From contig LUVW01000010.1 of assembly GCA_001661515.1 (NCBI GenBank), positions 821,710 to 885,709 of the forward strand: a DNA stretch of 64,000 bases, given 5' to 3'. The notes beneath the pieces are model-generated. The model was not told the DNA's origin, searched no databases, and was given only the letters and a program-made list of their open reading frames with translations. This document shows positions 1-10,458 of the stretch, one piece after another; the first letter of the stretch is position 1; every line of letters begins with the position of its first letter. The DNA is from Capniomyces stellatus (lineage: Eukaryota > Kickxellomycota > Harpellomycetes > Harpellales > Legeriomycetaceae). The position numbers and the translations under genes were made by a program.

Positions 1-400
1 AGTCTCTGTCTCTGTGCTAGTCTCAGTCTCAGTCTCTGTTTCTGTGCTAGTCTCAGTCTCTGTCTCTGTGCTAGTCTTAGTCTCTGTCTCTGTGCTAGTC
101 TTAGTCTCTGTCTCTGTGCTAGTCTCAGTCTCAGTTTCTGTGCTAGTCTCAGTCTCTGTCTCTGTGCTAGTCTCAGTCTCTGTTTCTGTGCTAGTATGAG
201 TCTCAGTCTCTGTCTCTGTGCTAGTCTGAGTCTTGGTTTCTGTGCTAGTCTGAGTCTCAGTCTCAGTTTCTGTGCTAGTCTCAGTTTCAGTCTCTGTGCT
301 AGTCTGAGTTTCTGTGCTAGTCTTAGTTATAGTTTGTGTATCTGTAGCAGTTTCGGTCTGAGTCTCAGTTATAGTTTTTGTATCTGTTTCTGTTAAAGTG
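1..400. repeat. Imperfect tandem repeat of 18-30 bp units coding (TE)nTS
   Basis: On the plus strand AGTCTC/TGTCTC hexamers alternate and are punctuated by TGTGCT. This gives units of 18, 24 or 30 bp that keep the minus-strand Thr-Glu-Thr-Glu-Thr-Ser frame. All unit lengths are multiples of six, so copy-number change would not break the frame. The array continues past the left edge. Confidence 0.9.
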
Positions 401-951
401 GCTGTTGTTGTTGTTTTGGTTGTGTTTGTGTATGTATATGTGTATGTACTGGTTGTCGATGTATACTTTGTGTATGTATCAGTTATAGTTTTTGTGCTTG
501 ATGTGTAGGTTGTGTATCTAGTGGTATATGTGAATGTATTTGTGGCTGTTGTGTAAGTAGTTGTATACTTTGTATATGTGTCTGTAAGTGTTGATGTTGT
601 TGACGTGTAGCTTGTATATCTGATGGTGTTGGTGTATGTACTTGTCAATGTTGTTGTAGTGTACGAGTAACGCGTATCAGTGTATGTTCTAGTAGATGTT
701 GTTAGCTCGGTGGTATACCTAGTTTGATAAATAGTTGACGTCACGGTACTTGTTTCATACAAAGTGCTCCTGGTATCTGTTGGGTAGCCATGGTGTACTG
801 TCACAGTTGTTGGCAGGTATACAGTTACCGCCTGCTGTTTGCTTGTAGCAGTGCTCTGACTAGCAATTCCGGTGTTTATCACATCGGCAAATTCTGAAAG
901 CACGCATTTTATTAGCAGAACAAATGCCAAAAGTTTAAATATCAGTTTCAT
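1..951 (-). CDS. Secreted Thr/Glu-repeat cell-surface protein, partial (3' end outside window)
   Basis: An open frame on the minus strand starts at ATG 951-949 and runs off the left edge, so about 317 residues are visible with no stop. The first ~19 residues (MKLIFKLLAFVLLIKCVLS) form a typical signal peptide: a Lys, then a hydrophobic core. After a short ordinary segment the protein becomes Thr-rich (Tyr-Thr and Thr-Thr pairs, about residues 45-185). The last ~130 visible residues alternate Thr/Glu with periodic Ser-Thr, encoded by an imperfect tandem DNA repeat. Such Thr/Ser-rich secreted proteins in fungi are usually heavily O-mannosylated wall or adhesin proteins; that role is inferred from composition only. 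Whether a GPI site or another domain follows cannot be seen. No family is recognised. No intron is needed in the visible part. Confidence 0.7.
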   Translation of the reverse strand, partial: MKLIFKLLAFVLLIKCVLSEFADVINTGIASQSTATSKQQAVTVYLPTTVTVHHGYPTDTRSTLYETSTVTSTIYQTRYTTELTTSTRTYTDTRYSYTTTTLTSTYTNTIRYTSYTSTTSTLTDTYTKYTTTYTTATNTFTYTTRYTTYTSSTKTITDTYTKYTSTTSTYTYTYTNTTKTTTTATLTETDTKTITETQTETATDTQTITKTSTETQTSTETETETSTETETETQTSTETKTQTSTETETETHTSTETETETSTETETETSTETETETSTETETKTSTETETKTSTETETETSTETETETETSTETET

Positions 952-3507
952 TTTCAAATATTATACTTGCTGCAAACTATAACGTGGAATTGTATTATGG
1001 CTTTGTGTGGTGATAAGTTATTTGAACGTAGTTGCTTCTTGTTGACGGTGGAGCGCCCTCGTTTAAATACATTTCTGCTCCAAGGACATTTTGTTTTGGA
1101 AACTCAGAGTAGTCCGTCTCAATTGATATATTTTGCAGTTGTAAAGCTTAAATTGTTTTTGCCCATCAAGTAGTGTTGAGCATATTACTTTTATGCACCT
1201 TACTGAGGCTATTTTATCAACACAAGTCGCCCTTGGATTTACGAGACAAAATAACACTGAAACCAATTCCCAGTATAGCACGGGACTTGTTTGGCTGTGT
1301 TAAGATTACGTAGTCATACTGTTTTTGCAAACTGCACCAACAATAGTAGGCTCGGTGTTGTGTGTATACTTTGTAGCTTTTTGTAGTTTTAAGCTGTTAT
1401 TTCTACACTTGTTTTCGGTATTGTAACGGAAAACCAATACCGCCAACAACTGATCACAACTGGCCTTGACAGGATGCCTGGAATACATATCGACTCTTGC
1501 TTGTTACTCTATGAACAATGGATACTGCATTTGCTCATGGTTTTATTTTCTCAGTTCAAACACAGGGGTAGTATACTGCATCAACTATATACACACTCGT
1601 GTATGTATTCCACAGAACCATAACAAAGTGGGCGTATAATATATCAAATGATCATGTTTTAGTATTATTCTTTACTTTTAGTGGTAGCAAGTCTTTTCCA
1701 GAAGATTTAATGACCCCTCCTCCCCCCAAAAGAATTCACTAAACGTGTATACTTGATTTAATTCAAAGTTACTGATCGCACAATAAATTTACATAATGTG
1801 TTCATTAGTTTAAAATTTACGTTTGTTTTTATTTATATTTCAGTTTACTAAACTAAACGTCTAAACTGTATTTAATAACCATATTGTTCCCAAACCTCAA
1901 AGTCAACCAATTTATAAATTAAGATTTAATTCTTCTCGGTCTTGATTTTAGAATCTGTATTCTGTTTATTTTTTATTTATTTTTTATTTATGTGGTTTAT
2001 TGGTAACAAAATCAATACAACAAAACATACAATATTAAACAATAAATCTGTATTTTGCTTTGTATTTTAAATTGCATTCCATTAATTGGGTAAAGAAAAT
2101 TATGTACTTCACTTTCATGAACAATGAGACACTTGATTGCTTTGTAATCATTTGCACATAGTTATCAATTTGTGATCGAGTATATTAATGGAACAAAACT
2201 AATAAATGATGTTCAGCTTCCCTACTGAATTGTGTGAATCTGAATTAACAACAGTTGATTGTTTTTAGTTTATACAATTCACTGCTAGGGAAAGTGACGA
2301 TAACTTGATAGGTTATCAGCCTTAGCATTTTACTTCCTTTTGGATTGATAAAGTTGACATTTAACTAGCGTTTTACTTGCTGGGAATGTTATCGCAAGTA
2401 TTAGACAATAATTATTGTAAAATGTATCGAAATACTGAAAAAAACACTAGTCTGAAGCTTTTGAGCAAAATAATGTAATTTTAAAAATCACGTTACAAGC
2501 TCCTTTAAACCGATTGAACAGTTACATTTTTTTGATCGCAACCTGTGGAATATGTTCACAGCGAATTGATGGTAGATCTTTGAAGTAGAAAGCCGGAATG
2601 TACTAATTGGCTAAAAAACTTACGTTATTTAGTACAAGCTATACGCTGGAGTAAATGAAAAAGCCAAGATATTTCAAATAATATTGGTATTTCACTAGGA
2701 GGTTTGGATGGGCAACAATCACAACAACTGATAGTATCCAACTAAACAAACTTAAGAGAGCTTGTATTGACCATACATTTCTTTACTGTGGGATTAACAC
2801 TGTTGCTTCCTATGTCAGTGTAATTATCAGCGAACGTGTTTATTGTAGTTTCAATAAAAAATATTGCTGCTAGGCGCTAAAATCGGATGTTTGTAATTAA
2901 AAGAGTCGAATTTAGTCAAGTATACCACGCGTTTGATTGAATTCGATAAAGCGTAGCAGATTGATACACCAACTTTTATCGTCGAATCGTATCAAAAAAA
3001 TATCACATTACACTAGTTCTTGATGGTATTATTGTCAAGATGGTTTTGCTTGCATACTATGAGTAGGCAGGTCTGCGGCGACAATTGAAACCAGCAGAGT
3101 CAACATTTGGAAATGGCACTAGTAAGGCTTATAATAGCTTGATTAACTTTGGTGTAGAAATATCACAAAAAAAGCATCGATTAATTAGTTGAGCCTAAAC
3201 CAGTTAAAATTGAATACTTAGTTTTCCAAATAATTAAGCAGAGATAGAATGAAAGTTCGATTTTAAACCATATTGAAAAAATATTTACTGTTCCGTAAAT
3301 AAAACTTGCTCTTATTTAAAAAACCTTACATTTCTAATTTATCTAAGTAAAGTTAAATCAACTTTAAACAATACTTTACTCTAAACTCAGTATCCTTTTA
3401 TCGAAACAATCTACAACCAACGTAGCAATAGGTGCAGCAAAAAAATAGTGTATAAGAGCACAGAGATTGTAAATTAGTGTAATAAATCGAATAAATATTT
3501 AATTATA
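952..3507. other. Intergenic region, 2.6 kb, no gene recognised
   Basis: AT-rich sequence between the divergent starts of the Thr-rich protein (minus) and the HIG1 gene (plus). Short open frames at 967-1173 and 1063-1281 show no family resemblance. No tRNA, transposon ends or long repeat were seen. Confidence 0.6.
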
Positions 3508-4029
3508 ATGAGAGAATCTGTCGGTGATAAAATTTCAAGAAAATTTAAAGAAGAGCCTCTGGTAATAGCAGGTAATATATATATATATCAAGCCGATTCT
3601 ACACATGTGATAACACACTGTAATACACAATTGTCAATACTAGGCTCGATAAATTCCAATGTATTGAGGCTACTAGTTTAAAAGTAATCGAATTAACCTT
3701 GTCTAATTATTTTTTATCACTCCAAATGTTTGATCATAGGTGTTGGCTTGACGACAGCGGCATTCTGCTATGCGGCATACAACGCGTATCACAGGAAACA
3801 AATGCAATCACAATGGGGAATGAGATTTCGAGTTATATTCCAAGGATTGACTGTTGCAGCTTTAATAGGATACTCCTACAAAAAGTCACAGGAGATTAAG
3901 GAGAATGGCATTGATAGAGGTCAACCCGATTTGCGTAAAATTGACTGGGTTAAATTGGAGAAGCAAGCCAAAGAGCTTGAGCTTAAAGAGAAGGAGCAAA
4001 AAGAAAAAATTTCTATTTTTAAAAGCTAG
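3508..4029 (+). CDS. RCF1: HIG1-domain respiratory supercomplex factor (Rcf1-like)
   Basis: Two exons, 3508-3571 and 3740-4029, give 117 residues; the intron is GT-AG, split after the first base of a Gly codon. The N-terminus has the EEPLVIAG entry of HIG1 domains. Two membrane helices follow (about residues 19-36 and 55-68), joined by a loop with QWGMRFRVIFQGLT, matching the Q-x-x-M-R-x-R-V-x-x-Q-G-x-T signature of Rcf1/HIGD proteins. The C-terminal third is a charged Lys/Glu coiled coil, as in fungal Rcf1. Family members sit in the inner mitochondrial membrane and help assemble complexes III and IV. The gene converges on the ABHD11-like gene, with 108 bp between the stops. The first exon is too short to stand out as an open frame alone; the start is set by the match of the joined protein to the family. 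Confidence 0.88.
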
Positions 4030-4137
4030 TGATATGTTCAAATGCTCATTAATTCGCCTGATATAGCTAAGCCAAGTGATGGTTTGCCTGCTGTCTCTAT
4101 TTTTTTTTCCTTCCCCTTTTTTAACTTTTGGTGACTC

Positions 4138-5413
4138 TCAAAGTTGTTTAGAATCAATAAACTCTACTACGTTCTGGTAAAATTCCTCTGGCTTTTCCGA
4201 ATGAACTAGGTACAACAACAAAAAAACGTTGATAGCAATGTTAGCAACTGTGTATAATTTGTTTTATATCAGTTAGGCGTACTAAAGTTATTATATTAGT
4301 TCAACTAATTATGATGTTACCCCAGTGGCCTGCGTCTAAATAAACTACTTTGGAATCGGTAAACAGAGATTGGAACTTTTCCACATTGCTTTTGTTGATG
4401 TAAGACGACTTACTTCCGCATATTAACAATGCGGGCTCTGTAAATTCAAAGGCAGTTTCTTTGCTGCCATCCTTGCTTACATCCAATGGCCAACCCATAA
4501 GCCCTTTAATCCCTGCTTCGATATGATCTAGGCCCACTCTACACTCATAGACTTTGCTTGTTTTGTTTACCACAAAGTTTGTGAGGATAAATTGCCGGAC
4601 TGAACTGTTTTCCTCGTACTTTTTCAATATATGGTCGGCTTCCTTGTACTCTTTAACTTGTGCTCTTTCAATCTCTCGCATCCCGTTTATATAGCTCAGA
4701 AATGATGTAGGGACAGGCGACGCTGTTGGTGTCATGTCGTTTATTATCACAGACTTTACATGCTCCGGATATAGCAGCGAAGTCATCATGCTCACCTTGC
4801 CTCCCCTAAAGTTCTCCATTTAGTTACACCAATATTATTTACGAATTTGTGCCAATCCGCTTAACCCACCACACCGATAAAGCATACAAATATATGCACA
4901 CTATGATGTCAACTACAGGCAGATTTAGCCGTAGCGGTGACTACAATTGCAACTGCACATGTACCCAAACATATCTTAAATTTATATAAAAGGTGTTGTT
5001 ATTTACATTGAATGGCCTAACAATATCACCTTCCCTAAATCCCGCTCCTTGATAAATTCCAAAACATCCCTAGTCATCGAGAAATAATCATGTGGACCCA
5101 TTTGCTCGCTTTCCCCATGGTTTCGCAAATCCAGCCCAATAACCTTCCGTTTAAGCCCTGAACTAAACCGTCTGCACAAAGACCTCCAGTTCTGCTTTGA
5201 GCCATATAGCCCATGTAGGATCAGCACCGCATCCGAATCCTTATTAGCGTCTTTTGCCTCATATTCCTCAAACGACAATTTTGCAAAGTTGGAATTAATC
5301 ACTCTCTCATGATGAACGGTATACTTGGCTACCTGGCTACTTGGCTTAAACCTCAAAGTTTTGTTGTGCTTTATCCGCCAGTGTACTCTTGGTTGGCTGA
5401 ACATTTTTATCAT
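4138..5413 (-). CDS. Mitochondrial alpha/beta hydrolase, ABHD11/Imo32 type
   Basis: Three exons on the minus strand (5413-5007, 4805-4321, 4205-4138) give 319 residues. The HG motif HGLYGSKQNW (from residue 67), the nucleophile elbow GHSMGG (Ser135) and the catalytic His in GHWVH (His296) are those of the ABHD11/Imo32 hydrolases; an acidic residue such as the Asp of LDLRNHG or the region near residue 230 would complete the site. The nucleophile elbow is split by intron 1 and the His motif by intron 2: the last exon supplies VHSEKPEEF and the C-terminal helix, which an exon-2-only reading would miss. Human ABHD11 is a mitochondrial matrix protein that protects the 2-oxoglutarate dehydrogenase complex; yeast Imo32 is mitochondrial. 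The basic N-terminus fits import. It shares a divergent promoter region with SNRNP27. Confidence 0.88.
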
Positions 5414-6132
5414 TCAAGAAATACTCGCTTTATAATAGCTTTTAACTCTGTTTATACTTTTACGTTTTAAGATTAGAATAAAAAAAAGCTTCCAGAATCG
5501 AGTATTAAACGATTTATTTAGCCCTTTTGTTTATTAGTTTGAAAAGGCTTTATAAGGTTTACTCTTTTGCTTTTCTATAAAAATAAATAAATGTTTTGTG
5601 CCTTTGGTTTTTTGATATTTTCAATTATAAATCAACTGTTAAATTGGTCCAAAACCCCGTTAAATATCTCCAAACCTCAATTCGTTATTATCAAGCCTGG
5701 CCTTAAATCCAAAACTAGCTGCCAAAAATTAAAGCTTTGTTTTGTTCTTGCCACTATTTCGCGCTTTAACTTTTTATTTACATTCCTTTCTTTAGTGTAT
5801 ATATCCAACTTTATTTAAATTGTACTTTTTTTAAAAAAGAAAAAAGGAAATCAAGACAATTAGGAAAGTATTCTGGCTAAATCCAGATCCAGCGGTAAAG
5901 TAAATCATCCTCAAGCTACTTTTGTCAATACATTTTCCTACATTTCATAACCCCACCCCAATACACTCCAATAATTAAAAAAACAAGACTTTTTACATTA
6001 CTTTAATGCTTTTAAATGCTTACTCACAACTCGCTTTTTTTTACTTGGAATAATTAAAATAGTTTGATATAGGACATAGATTCCTTTATCCGCTTCAATC
6101 GACATATTCCCGCTTACCAAGTTGTAATTAAC
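5414..6132. other. Divergent intergenic region between ABHD11-like and SNRNP27
   Basis: About 720 bp of AT-rich sequence between two divergent starts. The open frame at 5591-5818 is Phe/Leu/Ile-rich, as chance frames in such DNA are. No motif beyond T-rich runs was found. Confidence 0.5.
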
Positions 6133-7370
6133 ATGGACAAAGACTCCAGTTCTTACCGAAAATACAAATCCTCCTCCCGATCACCAATTCGCTCATCAAA
6201 AGGCTCTTCTTCTAAATCAAACAGGAATCGCTCCCGTTCTCGCTCCCGCTCACCTAGACGATATAGGAATCGCTCAAGAAGCCGTGACAATAGCCCTAGA
6301 AACAGATCGAGAGACAGGTCTCGTGATCGAGATCGAAGATCCTCTCGAAATCAAGAAAAAGGGACTGCTAAACCAAAGAAATCGGAATCTGGCTCTTCTA
6401 GCAGACACTTGAAAGTTGAATCCAGCTCTTTGAATAAAAAACACTCTAGCTCAAGATCCAAGTCGCCCAGTACAAGTAAGGCTTTTTTTTTGTTTTTTTA
6501 ATATTTTTTGTTGATTTCTTGTTATTAGTACTTAAACTAACAGAAGACATCACTTGACTATTAATTTTTAGATCGGCGACGGAAAGGTATTATAAAAAAA
6601 GTTTCTAGATCTTAATGTTGCTCTATTGGAACACCGAAGGCTGACTACCTTTAAGTATTTTATTAATGCAAAAATGAATAATTATAATCGTCTTTTAGGA
6701 CGATCAAGATCGCCTAGTAGTTCTAAAAACAAGGGTAGTGAAACGTAAGTTAGTAATTCCTAGTGGGCCATGAGTGCTGCACTGTAGCATCTATATGTAC
6801 ACTTTCACACTATCTGCGTGACATTCAACTGTCAAGCATTTCTTGATTTTTACTCTGTCTTTATTTATTCTTTTTGGGCGATTCTAATTTAATTGTGCTT
6901 GTTTTTAATTTTGGGTCTGGGTTTAAACGTTTATTTTTTTACTAGAGGCGAGAATTTAGGTATGGCGGTATCCTCATATTCCTATACCTTAATTCATTTT
7001 TATTGCGCATTATTGACGTTATCTAAAAACATGCAATCCGAGTCAAACTTTATTTATGTTTTAAATGCGTGTTAGTGTACGAAGCCAACGACGACTTGCA
7101 AATAGCTGAGCTTATGGGTTTTGGGAGCTTCGATACCACAAAGGTAAAACACCAAAATATTGAGCTCTATCGATTTGGGTGGCATATCTTATAAAATAGG
7201 GATCGAAAGTCCACTTTTGCGGTATGCTATTTAATGTGCTTGTAAATAAATAGGGGAAGCCGGTTTTTGGAAATCATCCGGGAGCTGCAAAAGTTCAAAA
7301 GGAACGAAAGTATAGACAGTACATGAATAGACGGGGTGGCTTTAACAGACCGCTTGACAAAATCGACTAG
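6133..7370 (+). CDS. SNRNP27: U4/U6.U5 tri-snRNP 27 kDa protein homologue
   Basis: Six exons (6133-6475, 6572-6586, 6699-6744, 6946-6959, 7076-7143, 7254-7370) give 200 residues. Residues 1-115 form an Arg/Ser-rich RS domain. The C-terminal ~60 residues ([20 protein letters not shown], then TKGK, and [20 protein letters not shown]) match the conserved C-terminal domain of SNRNP27/Snut3, a tri-snRNP protein acting in pre-catalytic spliceosome activation in the nucleus. Exons 2 and 4 are only 15 and 14 nt. Each is needed to carry the frame from the RS domain into the conserved domain, and each has AG before it and GT after it. All junction phases agree and the total coding length is a multiple of three. 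The microexons are inferred from frame, not from transcripts. Confidence 0.85.
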
Positions 7371-8370
7371 TTTGATTATCGTTGGTTTTACTTTTTGCAA
7401 ATATTAATAAATAATTTTAGTCATCGTTATTGCTCATTATTGCTATTAGTGGGGTTTTGGATTGTAGTTTCTAATTTTAGCTCGCACTTTTTCTTTCTTT
7501 TTTCTGTTATAATTCCTTAAATCCAAAATCTTAAATTGAACGTGTTGTCTTTTCTATAAACCAATCGCCACCACTGCGCAGCTCGACAATGTATGTATTT
7601 TTGATACTGTTAAGACAGTGGAGCATTTTTATCTAAGTAATACAAGCAGTGTGGGATGGTAAATTCGGATACCACTTGGATCTGGCAATAAGCCCAGTGT
7701 CGTGTCGTTCGCTGTTAATTTCAGTTTGTTATTTGGTGATATTTGGTTTTTGACTTTTTTATTAGGTTTACACGACTTTTCTTAATCATGACTCTTGACT
7801 GAATTATTCAGGTACACGCTAATCAAACGAAATTGGATTTGCTAATAACGCCAAGTTTATAATTATTCACCAGTTATTGTTTAAATTTCAACAATTTCAA
7901 CTATAAAAGTAGTCTTTTTTTCTTTTAGTCAATACAAATACTCTTTTTTTAATTGAAATCAGTACAAATATTTCATTATTTTCCAGACTAAAGTTTTTAA
8001 ACTTTCGTAAATTGAGATTTATCTACTTAATGTAAAAGTCGAACTCAAGGAAATATAAACCGCACAACAGCAGCAGTAGAAAAAGCAATATTATTACCTA
8101 CAAAATCCAATATAAAAGCAAAGCTAAAAAATAAAAACAAAAATAAAATAAAACAAAAAGGTAAAGATTCAATCAAGGCACCATCTCGGTTCAACTCGAT
8201 TCAAGGACGATAAATTGACAATTGAAAGAAGTTAGTGTTAATTAACCGAAAATGAATAGTATTTTTAGACCAAGGCAAGCAAAGTACCTTTAAATAAGAA
8301 AGTTGTACGAAACTGAGGCGGCTTTAGAAATAAAGAAAAAATTACTTGATAATGATTCAAGTGGGAAAAA
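7371..8370. other. Intergenic region, 1.0 kb
   Basis: AT-rich spacer between SNRNP27 and the DUF1640 gene, both on the plus strand. No coding signal, tRNA or repeat stands out. A short frame from ATG 8252 (MNSIFRPRQAKYL) looks like a mitochondrial presequence but could not be spliced in frame to the next gene. Confidence 0.5.
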
Positions 8371-9705
8371 ATGGGAACTAAAATGGAATATAATTTAAAT
8401 GAAATTAATAGATTTATCGTTGGGAACATGCTGCGCAAAAATAGGATACGGCACTATGCATCCCCAACCCACTCCTTTGACACTTATCTTGTTGCGTCTA
8501 GGTTGGAAAAGACGGGGTTTGACAAGGAGCAATCGATTACAATTGTAAAAATACTGGCACAGATAATTAGAGAAAGGTAATTGCGTTGCGCGTTGATTTG
8601 AAACTTTTTCTTACTTGTAAGCATTTTTGCCTGGTTATTTGTACTGGGACGAATCCCACAATCTGTTAACACCATATTAGCCCAATTCTTACATTTCGTA
8701 TGTTGTTGTGGTGCAAATAGCAATGAAGGACTTTTAAAAAACCTGGTCACAAAATCCGACCAAGAAAAGGTAAGATAGTTCAAAAGCAGAGTTTGTACAT
8801 ACTGTTATACGAGTGCGAACAGAAAGGGCACGCTTTTCCTTATAATTGGCTAAACTACGGTATTGACATTGTACTGTTGTGGTATTAGTAAAAGCAAATG
8901 AAGGGGGGGGGGGTACTGAATAGTGCTAACATAATGTACGTTTTGTTGAGGGTAGAAAATGTCGACTTACAAAATCGACTTTGAGCAACTAAAATCCGAA
9001 ATTCAAATGATTGAAAAGACCGATTTTTCGATTATGAAGGCTGAAAACGAGCGTTTGCACGGCGAAGTTGGAAAGCTTAAGCAGCGGCTAAGGGAGGAGA
9101 TATCTAAATCACAAGCCTCAGTAAGGCTGGACATGAGCTTGGAAAAGGGCCGAACAAGGGATGAACAAGCAAACCAAGAAATCAAGATCAAAAAGGCAGA
9201 CACTAAAATTGAACAGGAGATTCTGTCGTTGAAACTGCAAATGGAGGCCATAAAATTCCAGATTCTACAATACATGTTTGGTAAAGCCACTTTAAACCTC
9301 ATACTTAACATCGCCTTTCTTGAATCTAGCTTTTTTGTTATTGTTGTTGTTGTTATTTGCTGTATCTTTATTTTTACTGCTTTTTTTATTTTTACTGCTT
9401 TGTTGATTACTTTGGCTGTTTCTGTTTGGCTTGAGGCACACTAAAAATGCATGATGACGATTATATAGGTACTATTACTGGTGCTGGAGCGTTGATATTA
9501 GGTATTTTGCTTTTTCTTATTTTTATTCTTTTTTTTTATTGAAACCACTTTTTCTTAATCTTATTGTTGAAACTGCTTGGATATTTTTGACTTCATTTTG
9601 AATCGTGCTACGTATTTTATATTTTTCTATTACTTGTTCTGTTGCCAAAAACTAAACGTCGAGTTTAAATACTTTTAAATAGCATATATCCGCATGTTCA
9701 AGTAG
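8371..9705 (+). CDS. DUF1640 mitochondrial inner-membrane coiled-coil protein (MCUR1/CCDC90/Fmp32 family)
   Basis: Five exons (8371-8576, 8721-8769, 8956-9280, 9469-9501, 9683-9705) give 211 residues with all phases consistent. SFDTYLVASRLEKTGFDKEQ is the start of the DUF1640 domain. The long exon 3 holds the family coiled coil (FEQLKSEIQMIEKTDFSIMKAENERL onward, containing ASVRLDMSLEKGR), and exons 4-5 encode the C-terminal membrane helix ending ALILAYIRMFK. Family members (yeast Fmp32, mammalian MCUR1 and CCDC90B) lie in the inner mitochondrial membrane and are linked to cytochrome oxidase assembly or calcium-uniporter regulation; which applies here is unknown. The N-terminus contains MLRKNRIRHYAS, a plausible presequence, so initiation at the later ATG (8428) is also possible. 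An in-frame stop lies just upstream of ATG 8371. Confidence 0.85.
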
Positions 9706-10216
9706 ACCCGTTTACTGATTTTCTAAATGTCTACATACACCACCAACTATTACACTGTATTTGCTTTCAACATACTCGATTTGAGTTTATAATTAATAAA
9801 AAAAAATCACACATCACTCCAGTGATTGTTAGAGCGCCAAATTAAGCTATTTGGAGACTTTTATTTATTTGTGTTTTGGTTTACCGTCAATAATGATACA
9901 CAGTCTGTACCCTAGCTGAACGATGCAGTGTCACATCAGCTGTGTGTTGGTTGTTATAAAAACGTATTGCTTGTATGGGTCTATTGAGTAAAACTTGAGC
10001 TTAGTTGTATCCGTACAACGCACGTTCGTAACTAAAATGTATAAATTATTAAATAAAATAAAAGTTGCAAGTTTGCAAATCGAAATTAAAGCGAATTGAA
10101 TTGAGTATAATTAATTGATTACAGGGATTTTGTAGAGCGAACCTAAAATAGCTCTACTGAATTCCAAGTAAGGTTAATTAATTACTCCATTAAAAAAATT
10201 ATAAAAAAAAATTAGA
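9706..10216. other. Intergenic region, ~510 bp
   Basis: AT-rich spacer downstream of the DUF1640 gene. No coding exon was accepted here. It would contain the 5' part of the gene whose last exon may lie at 10217-10444, but no convincing first exon was found. Confidence 0.4.
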
Positions 10217-10444
10217 GCTGATATCAAATCCGAGGAGCTGACATTAAAGGCCAAAAAGTCTATTCTTAATCACAAAACAAGTAAAATAAACAAAAGGGGG
10301 AAGAAAAAAAAACACAAAGTCCAGCTAGGAACAGAACGGCGAAAGGAGCTAGAAAGCTATAAAGTAAGAATACTGAAAGGCCTGGGCATTGACTACTTGA
10401 TGAGTTTAGTGGTGAGGGAGTTCTTTCACTTGGTAGCTGAATAA
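10217..10444 (+). CDS. Possible 3' exon of an unrecognised Lys-rich protein
   Basis: A plus-strand frame with no ATG at its start is open for about 75 codons. It follows an AG at 10215-10216 and ends at TAA 10442-10444, 14 bp before the SPT2 start codon. It reads as a basic segment (RGKKKKHKVQLGTERRKELE) followed by an amphipathic, partly hydrophobic stretch (ILKGLGIDYLMSLVVREFF). It would need an upstream exon ending in phase 2, and none was convincing. In AT-rich DNA a 75-codon open stretch can occur by chance, and this could equally be SPT2 5' leader. No family is recognised. Confidence 0.25.
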   Translation, partial: ADIKSEELTLKAKKSILNHKTSKINKRGKKKKHKVQLGTERRKELESYKVRILKGLGIDYLMSLVVREFFHLVAE

Positions 10445-10458
10445 AAAAAAAAGATAAA

